Source: Sphingomonadaceae bacterium (GTDB lineage: Bacteria; Pseudomonadota; Alphaproteobacteria; Sphingomonadales; Sphingomonadaceae). From it: a stretch of 55,685 bases of DNA. This document shows, piece after piece, positions 1 through 7,073 of the stretch (position 1 is its first letter; each line of letters begins with the position of its first letter). The stretch covers positions 1-55,685 of the forward strand of contig CANGJB010000020.1 of the NCBI GenBank assembly GCA_947453945.1. The letters run 5' to 3'. A program made the translations under genes and the position numbers. The notes under the pieces were generated by a model that did no database searches, was not told the DNA's origin, and saw nothing but the letters and a program-made list of their open reading frames with translations.

Positions 1-507
1 CGGGTTGGCCACGACGATGCCCGCGTCCTTCAGCCCGATAAACCCGATGAACAGGCCGATGCCACCCGCCACTGCCGCAAACAAGTGCTGCGGGATGACC
101 GAGACGATCAGCTGCCGCACCCCCGTTAGCGTCAGGATCAGGAACGCGACGCCAGAGATGAACACACAGCCCAGCGCCACCGGCCACGGCACGCCCATCT
201 GCTGCACCACGGTAAAGCTGAAATAGGCATTGAGCCCCATGCCCGGCGCCAGCGCCAGCGGGGTGTTCGCGACCATGCCCATCAGGATCGAGGCAAAGGC
301 CGCCGCAAAGCAGGTCGCCGCCGCCACCGATGCCACCGGCAGCCCCGCCTGCCCGAGGATCGCCGGATTGACGAGCACGATGTAGGCCATCGTCAGAAAC
401 GTGGTGAAGCCCGCCAGCACTTCCGTGCGCACGCTGCTCCCGCGTTCGCTCAGCTTGAATTGGCGTTCGAGCAGGCCTTGGCCTTGATCCGCCACTACCG
501 CAGTCAT
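1..507 (-). CDS. AzgA-like nucleobase (guanine/hypoxanthine) permease, N-terminal part
   Basis: Inner-membrane purine base permease of the AzgA/GhxP type, cut by the window edge; 169 codons are visible. The N-terminus (MTAVVADQG) is followed by hydrophobic segments and by the family-typical stretches AGFTTFLTMAYI (about residues 34-45) and ANTPLALAPGMGLNAYFSF (about residues 90-108). The ATG overlaps the TGA of the upstream amidase by four bases (ATGA), so the two are translationally coupled. Its place at the end of a run of purine genes supports guanine, hypoxanthine or adenine as substrate. Which base it carries cannot be decided from half a protein. Confidence 0.9.
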   Translation of the reverse strand, partial: MTAVVADQGQGLLERQFKLSERGSSVRTEVLAGFTTFLTMAYIVLVNPAILGQAGLPVASVAAATCFAAAFASILMGMVANTPLALAPGMGLNAYFSFTVVQQMGVPWPVALGCVFISGVAFLILTLTGVRQLIVSVIPQHLFAAVAGGIGLFIGFIGLKDAGIVVANP

Positions 508-1838
508 CTCATTTCCCCCGCAAATGCGCTTTCCGGCATGGTCACGCCGGTTATTCCCTTGTGTTCCAGATCCGCCGCCAGCCGCAGCAGCGCGCCCTCG
601 CGGCCCGGCTTGCCGATCAATTGCAGCCCCAGCGGCAGCGCGCCCGGCCGCTGCAGCGGCACTGCCAACACCGGCAGGCCTGTAAATGTGATTGGCTGCG
701 TATGAATGCCCAGATTGGCCCGCGCCGGGCTTGCCTCGCCGTCGATCAGGATCATCGGATCATCGATGAGCGGCGCGGCACACGGCGCAGATGGCGCCAG
801 CAGCACGTCGAAATCCGCCACCAGCGCCTCAACCCGTGCGGCATATTCGGCGCGAAACGCCTGCGCGCGGGCGTAGAGCGCCTCCGGCAGCAAGGCCCCC
901 GCGATCAGCCGGTCACGCACCGCCGGATCATAGGCGAACGGATCGGCGGCCAGCGCATCCCGGTGCAAGTGCCCGCCTTCATAGGCCGTGATCACAAAGG
1001 CTGCACTGCGCGCCCGCGCCACATCGGGCAGATCGATCAGCGGCGCGTCTGGCGCAATCGCGTCAATCGCGGCCAATTGCGCCGGATCGGCGTTCTCGCG
1101 AAACCGCCCGCCCAGCCGCGCGATCCTCGGGCTGGCGACCCCGCCCACGCAGGCGCCGCCCCGCAGCACTTGCCAAACCAGCGCCAGATCATCGAGGCTG
1201 GCTGCAAGCGGCCCGATCTCGTCAAAGCTCTCGGCAAAGGGGAATGTCCCCGCCAGCGGCAGATCGCCCCGTGCCGGCCGCAGCCCATAGAGCCCGCAGA
1301 GGCTTGCGGGCACGCGCACCGAACCATTGGTGTCCGATCCCAGCGCGAACGGCACCAGCCCCGCTGCAACCGCTGCCGCCGATCCGCCCGAAGAGCCGCC
1401 CGCCAGCCGCGCCGCATCATGCGGATTGCGCGTCGTGCCATAGTCCGCGTTCACCGTGGCAAAGCCATAGGCGAAGGCATCCATGTTGAGCGTGGCACAC
1501 AGCACGGCGCCATGTTCCCGCAGCCGACCGATTGCTTCGGCATCTACAAGCGCCGCCGGCCCCTTCGCCCGCGCGGCCGATCCTGCCGTCGTCGGCAGGC
1601 CCGCAACGTCGAACAAGTCCTTCACCGCATAAGGCACGCCCGCCAGCATTCCGGGATATTCGCCGCGCGCGATCCGGGCATCGACTGCCGCCGCCTCGGC
1701 CATGGCGCGTTCGGCCTGCACGCGCGTCACCGCAACATGGCGGTCTGCGCGCAGACGCTCCAGCGCCTCGGCAGTTACGCTTGCGGCAGTCCGCGTGCCA
1801 GCGCGCACCGCCGCTGCGATTTCGGTCGCAGACTTCAC
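504..1838 (-). CDS. AtzE/HpxY-type amidase (amidase signature family)
   Basis: Cytoplasmic amidohydrolase of about 444 residues. The Ser-cisSer-Lys machinery is visible: Lys in YAVKDLFD, the glycine/serine loop GGSSGGSAAAVAAG, and the nucleophile region SDTNGSVRVPAS. It most resembles AtzE (1-carboxybiuret hydrolase subunit) and HpxY of the oxalurate branch of purine degradation. Both work with a small DUF4089 partner (AtzG/HpxX), and a matching tail sits on the protein encoded just upstream. I chose the GTG at 1838 because it overlaps the upstream stop (GTGA); a longer ATG form starting at 1913 would run 75 bases into that gene. In this purine locus an oxalurate- or ureide-type amide substrate is plausible but not proven. 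Confidence 0.85.
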   Translation of the reverse strand: MKSATEIAAAVRAGTRTAASVTAEALERLRADRHVAVTRVQAERAMAEAAAVDARIARGEYPGMLAGVPYAVKDLFDVAGLPTTAGSAARAKGPAALVDAEAIGRLREHGAVLCATLNMDAFAYGFATVNADYGTTRNPHDAARLAGGSSGGSAAAVAAGLVPFALGSDTNGSVRVPASLCGLYGLRPARGDLPLAGTFPFAESFDEIGPLAASLDDLALVWQVLRGGACVGGVASPRIARLGGRFRENADPAQLAAIDAIAPDAPLIDLPDVARARSAAFVITAYEGGHLHRDALAADPFAYDPAVRDRLIAGALLPEALYARAQAFRAEYAARVEALVADFDVLLAPSAPCAAPLIDDPMILIDGEASPARANLGIHTQPITFTGLPVLAVPLQRPGALPLGLQLIGKPGREGALLRLAADLEHKGITGVTMPESAFAGEMR

Positions 1839-2989
1839 GCGCCGTCCTCGCCCAGTGCAATGCGCGCATGGCGGGTTAGCAGCGCCAGATTGGCGCTCAC
1901 GCCCGCGCGGCATTCCGCCGGCACCGGCAGCCCGATCTCCCCGGCGCGCGCCAGCATCGCCGCCTCGTCCTGCGGGGGCAGCGAAGAAGCGGCGGCAGCC
2001 GCCGCCAGCGCCTCACCCTCGCGCCGCCAGCGCCCCGCCAGCCATGCGCAGACAAACAGCTGCAACTGGTGGAAGATCATCAGCGGCAGGATCACCATGC
2101 CCACCTCAGCCGGGGCAAACAGCGCGCCCGCCATCGGCACGCCCGAAACAAGGCTCTTTTTGGAGCCGCAGAACAGCAGCACGATGGTGTCCGCCCGGTT
2201 CAGGCCTGCCCCGCGCGCGACCACGCCATTGATCGCGATTACGATCCCCAGCATCACCCCCGAAGCCGCCAGCAGCACCGCCAGATCAAACGGCCCCACG
2301 CGCAGCCACACCCCATTGACCACCGCCGCGCTGAACGAGGCATAGACCACCAGCAGCACCGAAGAACGGTCCACCGGCTGCAGCAGCTTCTTGTGGGTAT
2401 CGACCCATTTCCCGATCAGCGGACGCAGCAAATGCCCTGCCACGAACGGCAACAAGAGCTGGCCGGCGATCTTCTCGACCGAGGCGAGCCCATCCATTGC
2501 GCTTCCAGCAGACCCGCCGGAATGGATGAACACCGCCACCAAGAGCGGGGTCAGCACCACGCCGACAAGGTTGGAAAGCGAAGCGCTGCACACCGCCGCC
2601 GCCACGTTGCCACCCGCCATCGCGGTCATCGCGATCGAGCTTTGCACCGTGGATGGCAAGAGCACGAGGAACAGCAGCCCCATCGCCAGCGTCGGATCGA
2701 TCAGCCGCCCCGTCACCGCCTGCGCGATCAGCCCCAGCACCGGAAACAGCACAAACGTGAACGCCAACGTCATCAGATGCAGCCGCCAGTGCCCAATCCC
2801 GGCCAGCACAGCCTCACGCGAAAGCTTGGCGCCGTGGAGGAAGAACAGCAGCACAATCGCGGCATTGGCCGCCATGTCAAAGCCCGCCAGCACGGCCCCG
2901 CGCGCCGGAAGCACGCTCGCCGCCACAACGCAGCCCACCAGCCACAGGAGGAACGGATCAATCGAAGGCAGTTTTACGCGAATGGCCAT
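1835..2989 (-). CDS. SBF-like (bile acid:sodium symporter superfamily) transporter with AtzG/DUF4089-like C-terminal tail
   Basis: 384 residues. The first 330 or so form about ten hydrophobic helices of the SBF-like family (for example FFLHGAKLS near residue 50 and a helix with VLLPSTVQSSIAM). After a short Ala-rich linker, the last 45-50 residues (about 1838-1987) change character: soluble, with GLPVPAECRAGVSANLALL, which resembles the small DUF4089 subunit AtzG/HpxX that pairs with AtzE/HpxY amidases. The next gene is exactly such an amidase and overlaps the stop codon. The likely reading is a membrane importer of an organic acid or ureide with the amidase's accessory subunit fused to it. 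The transporter family is clear; the tail assignment rests on pattern memory. Confidence 0.8.
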   Translation of the reverse strand: MAIRVKLPSIDPFLLWLVGCVVAASVLPARGAVLAGFDMAANAAIVLLFFLHGAKLSREAVLAGIGHWRLHLMTLAFTFVLFPVLGLIAQAVTGRLIDPTLAMGLLFLVLLPSTVQSSIAMTAMAGGNVAAAVCSASLSNLVGVVLTPLLVAVFIHSGGSAGSAMDGLASVEKIAGQLLLPFVAGHLLRPLIGKWVDTHKKLLQPVDRSSVLLVVYASFSAAVVNGVWLRVGPFDLAVLLAASGVMLGIVIAINGVVARGAGLNRADTIVLLFCGSKKSLVSGVPMAGALFAPAEVGMVILPLMIFHQLQLFVCAWLAGRWRREGEALAAAAAASSLPPQDEAAMLARAGEIGLPVPAECRAGVSANLALLTRHARIALGEDGA

Positions 2990-3083
2990 ATCTCCCCTCG
3001 GCTATGCCGCGCTCGCCCCGCTCTAGCGAGTGCAATGAAGCGGACGGTTTGTTGCAAAAAAGAGAGCGCTCGTCACCATCGCC

Positions 3084-4487
3084 TCAGGCTCCATCCCCGG
3101 TGATCGCCGCTGCAATAGGCTCCTCATGCTCTGCCGTCTCCTCCGGCAGCACGAGATTGAGCACGATGGCCATGATCGCCGCCGGCAGCACGCCCGAAGA
3201 CAGCAGCATCCGCGCCGTCCCGGGCAGATGCGCCAGCGCCTCCGGCTCCAGCTGCAAACCCAGCGCCAGCGAGAGGCTCACCCCGAACACCAGCATGTTG
3301 CGCTGGTTCCAGGTGACGCCCGCCAGCATGGAGAGCGCGGCGGAGGCGACCATGCCGAACATCACGATCACACCGCCGCCCAGCACCTCGATGGGGATCG
3401 TGGTGATGACCGCGCCGATCTTCGGCACCAATCCGCACAGGGCCAGGAACACCGCGCCAAGCGTCACCACATGGCGGCTCATCATGCCGGTAATCGCGAT
3501 CAGGCCCACGTTCTGGCTGAAGGTCGTGTTGGGCATTGCACCGAAAATGGCCGCGAGCGCCGTGCCCACCCCGTCCGCCGCCACCGCGCCTTTCAGCTCC
3601 GCGTCCGTCGCGGGCCGCCCTGCCGTGCCCTCGCAGATCGCCTCGACATCGCCGATGGATTCGATGGAGGAGACAAACCCCGTCAGCACAAAACCCAAGA
3701 TCGCGGAGGCCGAAAGCGCAAAGCCGAAATGGAACGGCTGCGGCACCATGACCAGCGGCGCATCGGCCACTGCGGCAAACGAAATGCGCCCCATCATCAG
3801 CGCCGCCACATAGCCCGCAACCAGGCCCAGCAGCACCGAAGCGGTCGACCAGATGCCCCGCGCAAAGAACTTGAGGCCCAGAGTCGCCAGCACGACCACA
3901 CCGGCCAGCAGCCAGCTGCTCCCGGCGCCGAAAGCGGGCGTGCCCACGGCCGGCACCCCGCCGGCTGAATACTGCACCCCGATCCGCATCAGGGAGAGCC
4001 CGATCATCAGCACGACCAGCCCCGTGATCAGCGGCGGCAAGGCAAACCGCACGCGGCCCACGAACACGCTCAAGGCCCCATGCACCAGCCCGCCGATCAG
4101 CGCCGCCGTGGTCAGCTCCGCCATCGCCTCCACGCCGCGCCCCGCCACGATGGGCACCATCACCGGGATATAGGCAAAGCTTGTCCCCTGAACGAGCGGC
4201 AGCCGCGCGCCGATGGGGCCAAAGCCCACCGTCTGCATCAAGGTGGCGATCCCGGCGAAGAGCATCGCCATCTGGATCATGTAGATCAGCTCTGAAGGGT
4301 CCGCCGATCCGAACCCGAAGCCCGCCGCCCCTGCAATGATGATCGGCGGCGTGAGATTGGAAACGAACATCGCCAGCACGTGCTGGATGCCCAGAGGAAG
4401 CGCGAGGGCCATGCCGGGAAAGAAGTCCGGATCACGGGCCTGCGTTCGGCTGACCGTCCGGCGACCAACTGGGGCGGGCAATGGCAC
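3084..4487 (-). CDS. NCS2 family xanthine/uric acid permease
   Basis: Inner-membrane nucleobase:cation symporter of about 467 residues. The NCS2 signature is visible as QNVGLIAITG, within NTTFSQNVGLIAITGMM, and the segment GTSFAYIPVMVPIV matches the family's N-terminal half. The sequence is of the XanP/UacT kind, so xanthine or urate is the expected substrate. The reading frame stays open far into the upstream deaminase gene. I place the start at GTG 4487 because TAGGAGA, which includes the stop of the upstream gene, lies nine bases before it and serves as ribosome binding site. Neighbours are a purine deaminase upstream and an SBF-like transporter downstream on the same strand. Confidence 0.88.
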   Translation of the reverse strand: MPLPAPVGRRTVSRTQARDPDFFPGMALALPLGIQHVLAMFVSNLTPPIIIAGAAGFGFGSADPSELIYMIQMAMLFAGIATLMQTVGFGPIGARLPLVQGTSFAYIPVMVPIVAGRGVEAMAELTTAALIGGLVHGALSVFVGRVRFALPPLITGLVVLMIGLSLMRIGVQYSAGGVPAVGTPAFGAGSSWLLAGVVVLATLGLKFFARGIWSTASVLLGLVAGYVAALMMGRISFAAVADAPLVMVPQPFHFGFALSASAILGFVLTGFVSSIESIGDVEAICEGTAGRPATDAELKGAVAADGVGTALAAIFGAMPNTTFSQNVGLIAITGMMSRHVVTLGAVFLALCGLVPKIGAVITTIPIEVLGGGVIVMFGMVASAALSMLAGVTWNQRNMLVFGVSLSLALGLQLEPEALAHLPGTARMLLSSGVLPAAIMAIVLNLVLPEETAEHEEPIAAAITGDGA

Positions 4488-4500
4488 GGCAGGCAGTCTC

Positions 4501-5862
4501 CTATCCGGTGGCGATGAGCCTATCGAGCGAGCGGCGCGCGGCGCCAAGAATGGCCGCGCGCGGTGTCTGCACAAGGTTACCCCCGCGCACGACTGCGCGG
4601 CCCTCGACAAACAGATCGCGCACCCCGCCGGGCGGCGCGAGCACAAGCCCCGCAACCAGATCCCACGCGCCGGTGGAGGCCACATCGGCCATGTCCCACA
4701 CCGCGATATCAGCGCGCATGCCGGGCACGAGCTGGCCCAGATCACGCCGCCCAAGCACCGCCGCCCCGCCGCGTGTCGCAAGGCGCAGCGCCTCGCGCGC
4801 GGCAAAGGCGGTCGCACCATGCGTCACCCGCTGGAGCAGCATGGCCTGCCGCGCCTCGCCCAGCAGGTTGGCGGTATCACTGGAAGCCGAGCCATCGACG
4901 CCAAGCCCCACCGGCACGCCTGCATCAACCATCGCGCGCAGCGGCGCGACGCCCGAACCCAGCCGGCAGTTCGAGCTTGGGCAATGCGCCACCCCGGTCT
5001 TCGTGCGCGCAAACAGGTCAATTTCGGCATGGTCGAGCTGCACGCAGTGCGCGTGCCACACATCAGGGCCGGTCCAGCCAAGGTCTTCGGCATATTGACC
5101 CGGACGGCACCCGAAGCGTTCAAGGCTGAAGGCCACGTCATCGGCATCTTCGGCCAGATGGGTGTGCAGCATCACGCCCTTGTCGCGCGCCAGCAGCGCC
5201 GCATCGCGCATCAGTTCGCGGCTCACGGAAAAGGGCGAACACGGCGCCACGCCGACGCGCACCATCGCGCCGTCAGCCCCGTCATGGAACCGGTCGATCA
5301 CGCGGATGCAATCGGCCAGGATGGCGTCTTCGCGCTCGACGAGACTGTCGGGCGGCAAGCCCCCAGCGGTTTCCCCCACGCTCATGCTCCCGCGCGTTGC
5401 GTGAAAGCGCATACCGATCCCGGCGGCAGCATGGATCGTGTCATCCAGCGTCACGCCATTGGGGAAGAGATAGAGGTGGTCGCTGCTCAGCGAACAGCCC
5501 GAAAGCGCCAGCTCCGCCAGCCCCAGCTGCGTCGCGGCAAACACATCATCGGGCGTATAGCGCGCCCAGATCGGATAAAGCCGCTTCAGCCAGCCGAACA
5601 GCGAAGCCTCGGTCGCGCCGGGCACCGCGCGGGTCAGCGTCTGGTACAAGTGATGGTGCGTGTTGATAAGGCCGGGCGTTACCACGCAGCGCGCCGCTTC
5701 GATGATCACATCGGCATGGCCCGCCAGCGGCGCCAGTTCGGCTGTTGTCCCCACCGCGAGGATCACCCCATCGCGCAGCGCAATCGCGCCGCCCGCAATC
5801 TCGCTCCCGGCATCGTCCATCGCCGCGACAACGGCAGCGTTGCGAATGAGCGTCAGGGTCAT
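4501..5862 (-). CDS. 8-oxoguanine/guanine-type deaminase (amidohydrolase superfamily)
   Basis: Cytoplasmic metal-dependent deaminase of 453 residues, ATZ/TRZ-like branch of the amidohydrolases. Metal ligands: H69 and H71 in NTHHHLYQ, a His in LHTHLAED, the His in VWHAHCVQLD, and the Asp in GVDGSASSD. The overall pattern, including GEARQAMLLQR, fits the bacterial 8-oxoguanine deaminase group, which also acts on isocytosine-like and guanine-like rings. It would turn imported guanine or 8-oxoguanine into xanthine or urate and feed oxidative purine breakdown. It sits 15 bases downstream of the NUP gene and 13 bases before the NCS2 permease start, so it is almost certainly cotranscribed. Guanine as the main substrate remains possible. 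Confidence 0.85.
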   Translation of the reverse strand: MTLTLIRNAAVVAAMDDAGSEIAGGAIALRDGVILAVGTTAELAPLAGHADVIIEAARCVVTPGLINTHHHLYQTLTRAVPGATEASLFGWLKRLYPIWARYTPDDVFAATQLGLAELALSGCSLSSDHLYLFPNGVTLDDTIHAAAGIGMRFHATRGSMSVGETAGGLPPDSLVEREDAILADCIRVIDRFHDGADGAMVRVGVAPCSPFSVSRELMRDAALLARDKGVMLHTHLAEDADDVAFSLERFGCRPGQYAEDLGWTGPDVWHAHCVQLDHAEIDLFARTKTGVAHCPSSNCRLGSGVAPLRAMVDAGVPVGLGVDGSASSDTANLLGEARQAMLLQRVTHGATAFAAREALRLATRGGAAVLGRRDLGQLVPGMRADIAVWDMADVASTGAWDLVAGLVLAPPGGVRDLFVEGRAVVRGGNLVQTPRAAILGAARRSLDRLIATG

Positions 5863-5877
5863 GTCAGCGCCCGCGCA

Positions 5878-6993
5878 TCATTTCGGCGGCGCAGGACCAA
5901 ACCTGTCCCAATGCGTCACGATCTCGTCAACCACCTTGCCGCCCACCGTGTAGAGGCTCTCCAGCGCAGCGGTCATCCCGGCATAGCCCTGGTTCTCGCT
6001 CAGCAGATAAGTCGCCGCATCCACGCCCGGCGGCGGCATCGTGAAATTGCTCCCCGCGCGCAACACCAGCACCCGGTCACGGTCTGCCCGGCCGACTTTG
6101 GTGAGGTATTCGATCGACTGGAACGTGCCCGTCTCCTCCATCGCGGAGGTCACGAACGCGCCTTTCCCGCGCGTCCAGAACTTGGTCCAGTCATTCGCCC
6201 ACTGGGTCATCTTCGCGCCGTGCCAGAAGGTCATCGCCGCAAGGTTGTCGCCCTTGAGCACGAAGGGCGGCTTCTGCGCATTGGGATAGCCGGTGAAATG
6301 CGCGCGCGCCTCGGCAATCCGTGGATCATCAGGAAGCGCGATGTCCTTGGTCAGCGCAAAGGCCCAGTCCTGCAGCGCGGGGTTGAGCTCGAACATTTCG
6401 CCGTTCACAGGATCAAGCGGCGTCGGGTCCTGCGGCCCCTTGCTGTGGAGCGCAAAATAGCCGCTCTTCCAGTCCTTGGGAATCTCGCGCGCATCAATCT
6501 CGTGCGCGATATCGCCGTCGATCAGGTAACGCGCCCATGCGGCCGATCCGACCGAGGCGTCTTCGGGATCGATCCCGGCAATCCCCGCCACCAACCAATA
6601 GGCTTTGGAAAGATCGAGCCGCTCGTCCAGCCCCAGCGCCAGCGCGGCGGTGGCCGATTTGATCGAGCCCATGCCGGTCACGATGGCGAGCACGCCGCAT
6701 TGCGGATCATAGGCCAGATCGTGCCAGCCTTGCGGGAACGGCAGCGTTTCAGTGAGATTGCGGCGCTCTTTCCAGAGCTGGAATTCGCCCGGCTTGTCGC
6801 CGCTGTCCTTGCCGATCTCGAACATGGTAACGACCACCACGCGCACCGGCAGTTTCGCCGCGCAAGGCCGCGCAGGCGCGCAGGCCTTCACCGCAGCCAA
6901 AGTCGCCGCGTCCGCTACCGGGGCCGCATGGGCCGCTGCCGTGCAGGCCAGAAGGGCTGCAGCAAAGGAAACAAGGCGCGCGAAAAAAGGCAT
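5878..6993 (-). CDS. NUP family exported protein (annotated as purine nucleoside permease)
   Basis: 371 residues with an N-terminal signal peptide (FARLVSFAAALLACTAAAHA) and no further membrane helix. The body matches the NUP family: GMGSIKSATAALALGL, AGIAGIDPEDASVGS, SAMEETGTFQSIEYL. Pfam groups this family with purine/uridine phosphorylases, and the Gly-rich and MEETG-like stretches fit that fold. With a signal peptide and no membrane span, the protein cannot be a classical permease. A periplasmic nucleoside-binding, hydrolase or phosphorylase role is more likely (inference). I chose the ATG at 6993 because the signal peptide begins there; an upstream in-frame ATG (7062) would add an unlikely Pro-rich leader. 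It lies between the TonB receptor and the deaminase gene on the same strand. Confidence 0.85.
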   Translation of the reverse strand: MPFFARLVSFAAALLACTAAAHAAPVADAATLAAVKACAPARPCAAKLPVRVVVVTMFEIGKDSGDKPGEFQLWKERRNLTETLPFPQGWHDLAYDPQCGVLAIVTGMGSIKSATAALALGLDERLDLSKAYWLVAGIAGIDPEDASVGSAAWARYLIDGDIAHEIDAREIPKDWKSGYFALHSKGPQDPTPLDPVNGEMFELNPALQDWAFALTKDIALPDDPRIAEARAHFTGYPNAQKPPFVLKGDNLAAMTFWHGAKMTQWANDWTKFWTRGKGAFVTSAMEETGTFQSIEYLTKVGRADRDRVLVLRAGSNFTMPPPGVDAATYLLSENQGYAGMTAALESLYTVGGKVVDEIVTHWDRFGPAPPK

Positions 6994-7073
6994 GATCGGT
7001 GCAGCCTTGAGCAAGAAAATCAGGAAATCGGGTGCGGGAGGCAGCGCTGCCGCCCCCCGCACCGGTCAGATCG

